From the NCBI GenBank assembly GCA_013215525.1, contig JABSQY010000051.1:1-11557 (forward strand): a stretch of DNA of 11,557 nucleotides, given 5' to 3'. Below, in pieces: positions 1 to 6,963 of the stretch. The position numbers and the translations under genes were made by a program. The DNA comes from Nanoarchaeales archaeon (lineage in GTDB: Archaea; Nanobdellota; Nanobdellia; Woesearchaeales; UBA583). How positions within the stretch are numbered: position 1 is the first letter of the stretch; every line of letters starts with the position of its first letter. Below the pieces are notes generated by a model that saw only the letters and a list, made by a program, of their open reading frames with translations, did no database searches and was not told the origin of the DNA.

Positions 1-501
1 TAAAAAACCATTTAAAATTACTCTTTTAGAAATTTTTTTAAAATTAACCAAATCAGAATCAGCAGATTTTGAATTAGAAATCATTAAATCTACTTTTTTA
101 TAATTTATAAATTCAAGGGTATTTAATAAAGGATATTTTGAAATTAATGTCCTATAAGAACAAATTAATTTGAATTCTTTTTTAATAAAAAATAAAGAAA
201 ATTTAGAAATAATATTTGTATGTAATAAAAAACTATGTACAATGTCAGGTTTGAACAACTTTATATGTGAAATGAAAATGGAGATATTATTAGTAAATAA
301 AGTTGTTTTTTTAAAAACTATAACATCACTACCTAAAGCAACAAAGTTTTCAAAATAAATGCCATTTTTTAAAGCAACAAGTTTAATTTCTAAATTAGTT
401 TTAACAGATAAACCTTTAACTAAATTAAATAATTGTTTCTCCGCACCACCTGAATCAAGACCAGTAATAAAAAATAAAATTTTAATCTTTTTTTGATTCA
501 T
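1..501 (-). CDS. GT4-family glycosyltransferase, N-terminal part (cut by window edge)
   Basis: An open frame of 167 codons begins at the ATG at 501-499 and runs off the left edge without a stop. The protein opens MNQKKIKILFFITGLDSGGA and continues EKQLFNLVKGL, the beta1-loop-helix signature (GG-x-E near residue 20) of the acceptor domain of GT-B fold, GT4-type retaining glycosyltransferases. A later FKPDIVHSFL stretch matches the usual 'hPDIVH' strand. The C-terminal donor-sugar domain is outside the window, so the sugar cannot be inferred. The ATG shares four bases (ATGA) with the stop of the upstream GT4 gene, so the two are translationally coupled. GAGGT about 7 nt ahead of the ATG is a credible Shine-Dalgarno. 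It is the last visible gene of the glycan operon. Confidence 0.82.
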   Translation of the reverse strand, partial: MNQKKIKILFFITGLDSGGAEKQLFNLVKGLSVKTNLEIKLVALKNGIYFENFVALGSDVIVFKKTTLFTNNISIFISHIKLFKPDIVHSFLLHTNIISKFSLFFIKKEFKLICSYRTLISKYPLLNTLEFINYKKVDLMISNSKSADSDLVNFKKISKRVILNGFL

Positions 502-1670
502 TTAAGGACCTCATCAAATACTTTTTCGTATTTTTCAACAACAACACGCCAATCAAAATCCTTCTCAAGTGTATCTTTCGCACAGATAGAATATTTTCCC
601 ATCAAAGAAGAATCCAAAACTAATTCTTTCAAACCAGAAGATAAAGATTCAACAGAATTATCAGTAAGTAAAACTCCATTAACACCATCAGAAACAACCT
701 CGTTAGCTCCCTCATTAGGACTTGCAACAATAGCACAAGAACAATACATCGCCTGCAATAAAGAATTACTCAAACCACCACCAGCATAAGCTGAATGTAC
801 ATAAATATCTGTTTGTTTTAAAACATCAATAGCATCTGAAAATTTCAAATTACCAAGCATGAAAATACTTTTATTTAACTCATCACCACACAAATCAGAC
901 AATCTATCAAAATCCTCCCCATCACCAACAATCACAAAAACACAATTTTTTCGAATTTTAGCAGATAAAGATAAAAAAGCCTTAATAGAATTTTCAACAC
1001 CTTTCCATTTATACAAACGCCCTACAAAACTAATAATAGTTTTTCCAGAATAATCTAATTTATAATTAATATTATTTGAATAAATATCAAAATCAACACC
1101 ACGCCTAATAATTGGACTATCTCGTGTATCAAATTTTTGAACAAAATTCCAAACAGCATTAGAAATTGAAATATTTTTATCTGAAAATTTGAAAATCATT
1201 CTTCCAAAAATATTATCATAAACTTTCGAAATAAAATTAGTAAAAGAAGATTCAACTTTCACATAAGAACTTCCATGTTCAACATGAATTAATTTTTCAC
1301 GATTCCACAATTTAAACTTAGCAAAAACTAATCCTAAAAAAGAATTAGTAAAAAACCTAGTCCTAGTCATAACTAAATCAAAATTATCTCCATACAAACT
1401 AAAAAATAATTTCCAAAATTTCAAACTCCAAAACTTTGGTACAGGAAAATTCGACACAGCCTCAAAAGCAGGATATCTAATAATTTTAACATTAGAATGA
1501 ATTATTTCAGTTTCAGAAGATAAAGGAATATTTGGAACAAAAATTGTAATGTCATATTTTTTATTTTTAGACAAATACTTCGTAAACTCATCAATATGAG
1601 TTTCAAGTCCACCAATATGAGGTAAAAAATAACCTGGAAAAATAATTAATTTTATTTTTTTATTTACCAT
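498..1670 (-). CDS. GT4-family glycosyltransferase
   Basis: A cytoplasmic or membrane-associated GT-B glycosyltransferase of about 390 residues, full length for GT4. The N-terminal motif GGLETH (residues 20-25) is the typical acceptor-domain glycine loop. IISFVGRLYKWKGV is the donor-domain strand and phosphate-binding Arg/Lys region, and NEGANEVVSDGVNGVLL is the usual C-terminal nucleotide-sugar segment. The start is set at the ATG at 1670-1668 rather than one eight codons earlier, because GGTGGTG lies just upstream and the overlap with galE falls to 11 nt. It ends in an ATGA overlap with the next GT4 gene. The EX7E pair of classic GT4 enzymes (E-G-L..LLEAM) reads G-G-L..LLQAM, so both glutamates are replaced. 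Acceptor and donor are unknown; the operon points to surface glycan or lipid-linked oligosaccharide assembly. Confidence 0.87.
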   Translation of the reverse strand: MVNKKIKLIIFPGYFLPHIGGLETHIDEFTKYLSKNKKYDITIFVPNIPLSSETEIIHSNVKIIRYPAFEAVSNFPVPKFWSLKFWKLFFSLYGDNFDLVMTRTRFFTNSFLGLVFAKFKLWNREKLIHVEHGSSYVKVESSFTNFISKVYDNIFGRMIFKFSDKNISISNAVWNFVQKFDTRDSPIIRRGVDFDIYSNNINYKLDYSGKTIISFVGRLYKWKGVENSIKAFLSLSAKIRKNCVFVIVGDGEDFDRLSDLCGDELNKSIFMLGNLKFSDAIDVLKQTDIYVHSAYAGGGLSNSLLQAMYCSCAIVASPNEGANEVVSDGVNGVLLTDNSVESLSSGLKELVLDSSLMGKYSICAKDTLEKDFDWRVVVEKYEKVFDEVLK

Positions 1671-2631
1671 TATACACCACCATTGTATCAACAATCATAG
1701 TATCCAGCCCCTCAACAGCACGCCAACCAAGCTTATCCAAAGCAAGTGAAGAATCAGCCAAAGAAACACCCATATCTCCCTTACGAGCAGACACAGTTTC
1801 AAAAGCAAATTTTCCATTCAAACGAACAAAAGAGTCAACAAGTTCACGAACAGTTGTACCCTTTTCAGTTCCCAAATTAAATTCAAAACTATTAACAGAC
1901 TCAACAGCCAACACATGAGCAGAAACCAAATCCTTTAAATGAATATAATCCCTAATACAAGTACCATCCCTAGTTTCATACTTATCTCCATAAATCTCAA
2001 GCTTTGAACGTTTACCAACAATCACCTCAGAAATAATCGGGAAAATATTTTGAGCATCAGGATCAATATAATTTAACCCAACATCCCCTGCCACATTAAA
2101 ATATCTAAAAATAGTATAATTTAAGTTTTTAGTCCGATTATAATCTCGAATCATATTTTCACAAATAATTTTAGTTGAACCATACACATTAGGAGCAGAC
2201 AAAGGATCACTTTCCACATAAACTCCACTCGCTTTCTCAGCATAAACGCATGCAGTAGATGAAAATATAATTTGTTTCACATCATGTTCATCCATAACAG
2301 CAAGTAAATTAGCAGTCCCACACACATTATTTTCAAAATATTTTTGTGGAAATTTTTCACTCTCACCAACAGCTTTAAGCGCTGCAAAATGAATGACGCA
2401 ATCAAAATCATGATTTGAAAATAATTGATTTAAATCTTCTTTATGACGTAAATCTCCTTGAACAAATACAGCGCGAGAATCTACAAGATCAACTCTACCC
2501 TTATCTAAATTATCAAAAACAATAATATTTTTATAACCTCGTTCAAATAAAACTTTAACACATGCTGAACCAATATAACCTGCTCCACCAACAACTAAAA
2601 TTTTTTTATATTCAGTAATTTTATTACTCAT
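1660..2631 (-). CDS. galE: UDP-glucose 4-epimerase-like extended SDR
   Basis: Interconverts UDP-glucose and UDP-galactose, or the N-acetyl forms, with bound NAD, supplying activated sugar for the glycosyltransferases around it. The 323 residues are close to the usual ~330-340. Visible motifs are the Rossmann GGAGYIGS (15-22), D40-N41 after beta2 (NAD ribose), D60-L after beta3, HFAALKAVGES (81-91), FSSTACVY with Thr126 at the catalytic Ser/Thr position, the Y150-x3-K154 pair in NVYGSTK, and RYFNVAG in the substrate region. These fit GalE better than dTDP-glucose dehydratases or CDP-glucose enzymes, but UDP-GlcNAc versus UDP-Glc cannot be read from sequence alone. The ATG overlaps the upstream DUF2304 stop as ATGA. 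The 3' end overlaps the GT4 gene by 11 nt. Confidence 0.88.
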   Translation of the reverse strand: MSNKITEYKKILVVGGAGYIGSACVKVLFERGYKNIIVFDNLDKGRVDLVDSRAVFVQGDLRHKEDLNQLFSNHDFDCVIHFAALKAVGESEKFPQKYFENNVCGTANLLAVMDEHDVKQIIFSSTACVYAEKASGVYVESDPLSAPNVYGSTKIICENMIRDYNRTKNLNYTIFRYFNVAGDVGLNYIDPDAQNIFPIISEVIVGKRSKLEIYGDKYETRDGTCIRDYIHLKDLVSAHVLAVESVNSFEFNLGTEKGTTVRELVDSFVRLNGKFAFETVSARKGDMGVSLADSSLALDKLGWRAVEGLDTMIVDTMVVYNGK

Positions 2632-2990
2632 TTTTTATTTTTACCAATAATTTCCTTTTTTGAAGAATGTTTTAAATAAGCAATCTGTCTTGTTAAAGCA
2701 GTAATTTCCCCACGTTGAATCTCAGTTTGTTTATACATTTGAAAAATTAAAACATAAGCTAAAAAAATTCCACCTAAAATTAAAAATTTTTCTAAATCAT
2801 AAACTCCAAACAATTCAGCAACTTCTTCAAAAAATTTTGGAAACACAGCCACAAGAAAAACAACTAAATAAATTAAAATATAAAATATTTCAGACAATAA
2901 AGAAATTCTCTTACTTTTACTTGTTGAATAAATAATATATCCAATCATAACTACAGATAAAATTGCAAAAATTATTGTTAAACTGTCCAT
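2628..2990 (-). CDS. DUF2304 family membrane protein, partner of GT2
   Basis: A 120-residue membrane protein with three predicted hydrophobic helices (about 4-21, 34-51 and 68-86), separated by a short basic loop (SKSKR) and an acidic FPKFFEEVAELFGVYDLEKF segment, then a charged amphipathic C-terminal helix (about 87-120). This layout, with 'P-x-x-x-E..A..LGV..' between helices 2 and 3, matches DUF2304, a family commonly encoded next to dolichol-phosphate-mannose-synthase-like GT2 enzymes. Here it starts 6 nt after the GT2 stop and ends in ATGA with galE. The GT2 has no membrane helix of its own, so an inferred role is membrane anchor or stabiliser for it, comparable in logic to eukaryotic DPM2/DPM3. 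No Shine-Dalgarno is visible, so translation probably depends on coupling to GT2. Confidence 0.78.
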   Translation of the reverse strand: MDSLTIIFAILSVVMIGYIIYSTSKSKRISLLSEIFYILIYLVVFLVAVFPKFFEEVAELFGVYDLEKFLILGGIFLAYVLIFQMYKQTEIQRGEITALTRQIAYLKHSSKKEIIGKNKK

Positions 2991-2996
2991 TTTTAA

Positions 2997-3713
2997 TTAA
3001 TTTGTTTTAAATATCATCTTAACTAAAATCTTAATTGCATTTGAAATTTTTTGACCTTTAGCTATAGAGTATTCAGTATAATCAATTATCACAGGAACTT
3101 CTTTATAAGGTATTTTATTCACTACAACCTCATTCAAAATCTCACTCGCATGTTCAAATCTATCTAAACTAATATTAATTTTACGTGCTGCAGTTTTATT
3201 CATTACTCTGTAACCATTGTGAGTATCCGTAAACCAATTTCTAGACAAGTAATAAGTTACAAATAAAGCTCCCTTTAATAAAATCTTTTTTTTAAAAGGA
3301 ATATTCTTTTTAGACTCAGGATTAATAAAACGTGACCCAATCGCAATATCACAAGTACCAATTTCAAGTTCAGTAATAAAATGATGTAAATCAGATAATC
3401 TATGTTGTCCATCAGAATCAAAAGTTACAATGTATTTACAATCATCACAATCCAAAGCAAAGTCAATCCCAGTTTTTAAGGCGGCACCCTGTCCACGATT
3501 AATAACGTGTTCAAGTAAAACTAAGTTATTAATTTTAGTATTTAATGATGTAATATTTAAAGCAGAACTATCAGTTGAACCATCATCAATAACAATCAAA
3601 TTAGAAAAACCATTTTCGTGTAAATTATCCAAAACTTTAATTAATTCCATACCCTCATTATACGCAGGAATTACAAAATAAATTTCATTTTTTAAGTTTT
3701 GATTTATATTCAT
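2997..3713 (-). CDS. GT2 glycosyltransferase, DPM1 / polyprenyl-phosphate sugar synthase-like
   Basis: A GT-A fold inverting glycosyltransferase of 238 residues, probably moving a sugar from a nucleotide sugar to a polyprenyl (dolichyl) phosphate on the cytoplasmic face of the membrane. Motifs in order are VIPAYNE (14-20), VIDDGSTD (41-48), NRGQGAALKTG (72-82), the metal-binding D99-S-D101 in FDSDGQH, IAIGSRF (123-129) and FTDTHNGYRVMN (161-172), the usual 'D..SGFR' region with His-Asn in place of the common Ser. No transmembrane segment follows, unlike single-chain versions of the family, and DUF2304 directly downstream may supply membrane attachment. It is first in the glycan operon. A TATA-rich palindrome abuts the ATG, so a leaderless message is likely. 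Whether the sugar is mannose or glucose is not decidable. Confidence 0.85.
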   Translation of the reverse strand: MNINQNLKNEIYFVIPAYNEGMELIKVLDNLHENGFSNLIVIDDGSTDSSALNITSLNTKINNLVLLEHVINRGQGAALKTGIDFALDCDDCKYIVTFDSDGQHRLSDLHHFITELEIGTCDIAIGSRFINPESKKNIPFKKKILLKGALFVTYYLSRNWFTDTHNGYRVMNKTAARKINISLDRFEHASEILNEVVVNKIPYKEVPVIIDYTEYSIAKGQKISNAIKILVKMIFKTN

Positions 3714-3748
3714 ATAAATATATAAAATAATTTATTTTATATATTTAT
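3714..3748 (-). promoter_or_regulatory. TATA-rich 35-nt palindrome at the glycan-operon promoter
   Basis: A perfect inverted repeat with 17-nt arms (3714-3730 and 3732-3748, one base between) directly abuts the GT2 start codon. On the minus strand its distal arm contains TATATAAAA about 22-32 nt ahead of the ATG, the spacing expected for an archaeal TATA box of a leaderless transcript. The symmetry could serve a dimeric repressor or form a hairpin, and it also puts TATA-like sequence on both strands. The palindrome is seen directly; promoter function is inferred. Confidence 0.55.
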
Positions 3749-3751
3749 GCC

Positions 3752-3769
3752 ACCATCCACTGTGATGGT
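3752..3769. repeat. Small hairpin ACCATC-cactgt-GATGGT
   Basis: Six-base complementary arms (3752-3757 and 3764-3769) around a 6-nt loop, GC-richer than the surrounding AT tract, beside the 35-nt palindrome. The flanks (GCC before, ACGCAAATCAAATT after) resemble those of the hairpins at 8744-8767 and 8851-8884, so it may belong to the same dispersed family. Confidence 0.45.
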
Positions 3770-3868
3770 ACGCAAATCAAATTAATTTACATAGTAAATA
3801 AAATGAAAGAATAATAGTTAAAAATTTATAAAAGTTTATTGTTTTAAAATAAAAATAGATAAATATAT

Positions 3869-3911
3869 TAGTAAAAAAATAGAAAAATAAGATAAAAAAT
3901 AAAAAGAAAAA
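3869..3911 (-). terminator. T-rich terminator after the acidic surface-protein gene
   Basis: Reading on from the stop codon of the 576-residue gene, the minus strand carries at least four closely spaced runs of T (4-7 nt each) with no stable stem between them. This is the usual archaeal intrinsic termination signal. It separates the surface-protein transcript from the glycan operon, which starts about 200 nt further on. Confidence 0.5.
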
Positions 3912-5642
3912 TTATTTTCTTTTATCTAAGAAATCAAAGTTTACTTTGTTTCTTTGATTTGAAGTAGTTGAAGTTCTTTGTTCAACTTTCCTGCTAGGGT
4001 CATGACTAAATCCATGTGAAGTTTTACCTTTTGATTTTTTAGCAGAAGCAGATGGTCTAACCTCAACAAAACTGAACACAGCAATAATTAACAAAATCGC
4101 ACCAACAACAGCAGCAACCATCCAATAAGTATCATTATTTCCATCCTCTGTAACTTCCCCTGAAATCTCTCCTTCAACTACTTTACCTGAAATTGAATCA
4201 ACACCTAAATTTAAATCAGTTTGTTTATCAAGTTCAATTTTTTCTAATCTTGCTTTTTCAGCAGCAGCAACTCTTGCCTGCTCAGCTTTTTGATCAGCAA
4301 TTTTTTGTTCAGCAACTCTTAACTCTTCAGCTTGTTCAGCAGCAGCATTTTCAGCAGCAACACGTCTTTCTTCTTCAGCAGCATCAGCAGCCTTTTTATC
4401 ATCAATAATTTTTTGTTCCTCAGTAGATAATTGAACATAATCAAATCCAGATGTACTTGTATAATCTTCTGAAAAAATTGCTCTTGAACTCCCATCAAAG
4501 TAAGTTCCAAACTCAATTGTATCAAGTTCAGCATCACACTCTAAAATAACGCTTACATCAAAATTCCCATCATGCATTAAATCTGAAATTCTTGAACTAT
4601 CATCTAATTCAACATCTAAAACTTTTTGATTATCAACATTTAACTCGCACTCAATTTCTTCATCTTCTTCAAATTCATGAATAATTCTAAAGTTCCAATC
4701 ATAAGCTCCACCGGACACTTCATACTCAAACTCATCTTCATTCTTAAACTCTAAAGTTTCAATTTTTTCCCCATCTTCATTGTAAAATCTTACAATAATT
4801 TCATCAAACTTATCATCACAATCAAAAGAAATCTCTTCTTTAATATCAACTGCAACTTTTAAATCTGAACTTGAAGAATCTTCATCAAAATTATATGTGG
4901 CGTAATCATCACCATCAATTTCTAAATCACAACTAATCTTATCATTTCCAAAATCATGTTCAATATCAATAATTACTTCTGTTGAATCCATATCTTCTTT
5001 ATCTTTATCATATGAGATTCTATCATCCTCTAAATATGTTTCTTCAAACTCTTCATCACCATCATCATCAAACACAGTTAACTTAATCTCATCCATCTCT
5101 TCATCACAAGTAAACTTAATAATTGTTTCAAAATTCTTTTCAATAGTTAAAACATCTGAACTATCATCTGAATCAAATTTAAAATCATAATCAGTCCCAT
5201 CAATTTCTAAATCACACCTAATTTCATCATTTCCAAAATCATGTTCAATCTCAATTGAAAAACTATCTTCATCTTCATCATATTTAAAATCATCTAAATC
5301 AACTTTAACTTTATCTTCACGAGAATAATCTTCATCAAAAATTTTCTTACCAGTTTGGTCGAAAATTTGTAAAGTAATATCATCAATATTTTCATCACAA
5401 TCAATATCAATAGAATCTGTGAATGATTTTTCAAACTCTAACTTATCACCACTATCATCTTCATCAAATCTAAAAGTTTTAGTATTATCATCATAATTAA
5501 TGTCACACTCTATTTGTTCATCATCATCAAAATCATGTTCAACTTCAAACTTAAATTCATACTCCTCAGCCTCAGAGAATGCAATCGGCATACTAAATGT
5601 TACAATAAATAACATTAAAATTACTCGTAAAATATTTTTCAT
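3912..5642 (-). CDS. Secreted, membrane-anchored acidic repeat protein (unrecognised)
   Basis: The 576-residue product is not a family I recognise. It starts with a signal peptide (MKNILRVILMLFIVTFSMPIAFS, about 1-23). Four acidic beta-rich repeats follow at about 28-106, 127-204, 222-298 and 316-393, with a core like IEHDFGNDEI-x-CDLEIDG. The only eight cysteines pair within repeats: 46/82, 143/179, 238/275 and 332/369, spaced 36, 36, 37 and 37. Next come a Glu/Ala/Lys coiled coil (about 405-475), a Gly/Glu linker, one transmembrane helix (about 507-526) and a basic tail of about 50 residues. The topology is therefore type I: repeats outside, tail inside. Asp/Glu dominance suggests cation binding, and paired cysteines suggest one disulfide per repeat; both are inferences. 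The gene stands alone, with its own TATA-like promoter and a T-rich terminator. It could be a cell-surface or attachment protein. Confidence 0.72.
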   Translation of the reverse strand: MKNILRVILMLFIVTFSMPIAFSEAEEYEFKFEVEHDFDDDEQIECDINYDDNTKTFRFDEDDSGDKLEFEKSFTDSIDIDCDENIDDITLQIFDQTGKKIFDEDYSREDKVKVDLDDFKYDEDEDSFSIEIEHDFGNDEIRCDLEIDGTDYDFKFDSDDSSDVLTIEKNFETIIKFTCDEEMDEIKLTVFDDDGDEEFEETYLEDDRISYDKDKEDMDSTEVIIDIEHDFGNDKISCDLEIDGDDYATYNFDEDSSSSDLKVAVDIKEEISFDCDDKFDEIIVRFYNEDGEKIETLEFKNEDEFEYEVSGGAYDWNFRIIHEFEEDEEIECELNVDNQKVLDVELDDSSRISDLMHDGNFDVSVILECDAELDTIEFGTYFDGSSRAIFSEDYTSTSGFDYVQLSTEEQKIIDDKKAADAAEEERRVAAENAAAEQAEELRVAEQKIADQKAEQARVAAAEKARLEKIELDKQTDLNLGVDSISGKVVEGEISGEVTEDGNNDTYWMVAAVVGAILLIIAVFSFVEVRPSASAKKSKGKTSHGFSHDPSRKVEQRTSTTSNQRNKVNFDFLDKRK

Positions 5643-5649
5643 AATTGAT

Positions 5650-5675
5650 AAGAGATTTTATAATTTAAAAAGGTT
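5650..5675 (-). promoter_or_regulatory. TATA-like promoter of the acidic surface-protein gene
   Basis: On the minus strand the sequence CCTTTTTAAATTATAAAATC lies about 15-33 nt ahead of the ATG at 5642. TTTAAATT falls near -26 if transcription starts at or just before the start codon. No Shine-Dalgarno is present in the intervening bases, which fits a leaderless archaeal message. Confidence 0.45.
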
Positions 5676-5740
5676 ACGTGTATTATTACCAAAATCATCA
5701 CAAAATACGGTCTCTGGGTTTAAAATATCTCAAAAATAAC

Positions 5741-5750
5741 AATATATAAG
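5741..5750 (+). promoter_or_regulatory. TATA-like box ahead of the Nudix pseudogene
   Basis: AATATATAAG lies 35-44 nt upstream of the first ATG of the broken Nudix frame and faces away from the surface-protein promoter. It implies a short leader of about 10-15 nt. It may be a relic promoter, since the gene behind it is disrupted. Confidence 0.35.
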
Positions 5751-5784
5751 ATAACTACTTAAACAATTAAAATCAAGTTTCATT

Positions 5785-6618
5785 ATGAAGTTTACAATAT
5801 ATCGAAACCTATTTGCGGAACAAACAACATTTCAACACGGCCTCTCACAAAACCCAATCAGAACATATACAAGTAATGAACATAAATGAGATGTTTGTTT
5901 AACAAATCAAACAAACCGAACACCAATACTACAATCGCCAACAAAAATATTAAATTTTTTAAACTTAAATAATGAATTCAAAAAAGAACCAGAAATAATT
6001 GTAAATAAAGATGGAAAACCAATCGATAGAACACTAGCACATTTAGTTGGAGATGCAGAAATAGATGGATTCTCAATGACTCACCTAAACACGCATCTAT
6101 TTGCAACAACAATAATTCATAATCAAAGATATATAATCTTTTAAAAAAAGAAAAACCACAACCCATTCATAGCAGATGGACATGTAAACTATAAAGAGTA
6201 TGATTCAAAAAAAAATCTTGAAGATAATTTATTATCAAATATGTATAAAGAAGTAAGAGAAGAAATTGGTTTAGAAATAGAACAAGGATCAATAAAACCA
6301 ATATTTGATAGATTCGTAAACAATAGAAAACAAACAAAATCTGACTCAGAACACCAATATTGTTTTATGATGGAATTACCTCAAGACCAACTAAAATTAA
6401 TAGTTCCAGAAAAAAGTGAAGGATTAAAAGACCCAGTACTTGTAAAATGCACAGATTTAGTTAAATTAATTAATAATCAAATGATTACTGGAATTCAAAT
6501 AAGTCAAAATTCAAAATTAGATGGACAAAAAGTTGAAATTAATTATAATAAATTCCACTCGCACAGTAAAATTGGAAATTACATGAATCAACTAATATTT
6601 AATTTAAACGTAAGATAA
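5785..6618 (+). pseudogene. Nudix-hydrolase-like pseudogene with two in-frame stops
   Basis: One continuous frame of 277 codons runs from the ATG at 5785 to the stop at 6618, interrupted only by TGA at 5887-5889 and TAA at 6142-6144. The middle reads MTHLNTHLFATTIIHNQRYI (a typical Nudix first strand) and then KEVREEIGLEIE (around 6247-6282), the core of a Nudix box (RE-x2-EE-x-G), with Lys for the usual Arg and no clear GX5E upstream part. Intact relatives would hydrolyse a nucleoside-diphosphate-linked substrate. The frame is unshifted and the residues around each stop still look protein-like, so decay is recent: TGG to TGA and CAA to TAA would each explain one stop. TGA recoding is unlikely because neighbouring genes end in TGA. 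The piece starting at the ATG at 6241 lacks the strand needed for a complete fold. Confidence 0.7.
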
Positions 6619-6665
6619 AAACATTAATCTAAATCGGAAGAGAAAAACAAAAAGGTCTGAACTTA

Positions 6666-6761
6666 GGAGGATTTTTTATCAAGGTGCTGTTTTTTCTGGT
6701 TGACGTAGAATCTATATCTCGTCGACCCAAGAAAAAATAGTGCATTGATGAAAAAGCATCC
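6666..6761 (+). ncRNA. Long hairpin, candidate structured RNA
   Basis: A rod-like fold with about 37 pairs. GTGCTG (6684-6689), TTTTTT (6690-6695), CT and GGTTGACG (6698-6705) pair with CGTCGACC (6720-6727), AG, AAAAAA (6732-6737) and TAGTGC (6738-6743), leaving a 14-nt loop and one 2-nt bulge. Outside this, ATCAA (6678-6682) pairs with TTGAT (6745-6749), T6672-T6677 with G6750-A6755, and AGG/GGA bases near 6666-6670 with 6757-6761. Several pairs are G-U wobbles, which favours an RNA fold over a DNA palindrome. The stretch is richer in G than its surroundings and encodes no protein. No match to SRP RNA, RNase P RNA, tRNA or H/ACA consensus was seen. The strand is uncertain; plus is chosen because the G-U pairs are valid in that RNA. 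Confidence 0.4.
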
Positions 6762-6818
6762 GTTTCAAAACATGTTCGAAAGCATAATAAAAATAATTTT
6801 TCCGAAAGAAAAAAACTA

Positions 6819-6885
6819 ACTAAAAAAGTTGTTTAACAATATTTGTCGCATACTGCCCAGCACCTAAATCAAACTCAACAAACAC
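6819..6885 (-). pseudogene. Duplicated 3' end of truD (attachment-site-like remnant)
   Basis: The minus strand encodes VFVEFDLGAGQYATNIVKQL plus a final Phe and a TAG stop, against VCVDFELGAGQYATNIVKQL in intact truD. The 46 bases 6819-6864 match 7531-7576 with two mismatches. The next 15 bases match with four more, mostly conservative at protein level, and similarity then fades. An in-frame stop lies shortly upstream, so this cannot be a gene by itself. Both copies point the same way and lie 712 bp apart, either side of the 172-aa gene. It is either a displaced target-gene end left by an integration event at truD, or the leftover of a partial truD duplication. Confidence 0.75.
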
Positions 6886-6922
6886 ATTAACATACTCCCA
6901 CATAAAATTAAATCAAAATAAG

Positions 6923-6939
6923 TAACTATTAATTAGTTA
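6923..6939. repeat. Palindrome upstream of the 172-aa gene
   Basis: TAACTA and TAGTTA form 6-bp arms around a 5-nt loop, within a broader imperfect symmetry (AAGTAA..TTACTT). It lies about 25 nt before the TATA-like box of the gene and could be an operator; there is no direct evidence. Confidence 0.3.
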
Positions 6940-6963
6940 TTACTTAATAGTGATAATTAATTA

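Noticed and set aside
170..358. 62-residue plus-strand frame near the left edge
   Set aside because: It lies opposite the well-supported GT4 fragment and has no motif of its own.
4193..4537. Plus-strand Gln/Leu-rich and minus-strand Leu/Lys-rich frames within the surface-protein gene
   Set aside because: They are other-frame readings of the alanine/glutamate-rich coiled coil and show only its low-complexity codon pattern.
5887..5889. TGA in the Nudix frame read as tryptophan (recoded genetic code)
   Set aside because: Two nearby genes use TGA as their stop in ATGA overlaps (498-501 and 2628-2631), and the same frame also contains a TAA, so simple gene decay is the better reading.
5978..6166. 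62-residue minus-strand frame opposite the Nudix pseudogene
   Set aside because: The plus strand here clearly encodes Nudix-like sequence; the minus frame is a Leu/Phe-rich shadow with no promoter.
6745..6751. TTGATGA as box C of a C/D guide RNA
   Set aside because: No CTGA box D lies at a suitable distance on this strand, and the bases are already paired in the long hairpin.
6771..6785. TTCGAAA as a tRNA T-loop
   Set aside because: Only three flanking pairs can form, and no acceptor stem, D-arm or anticodon arm can be built around it.
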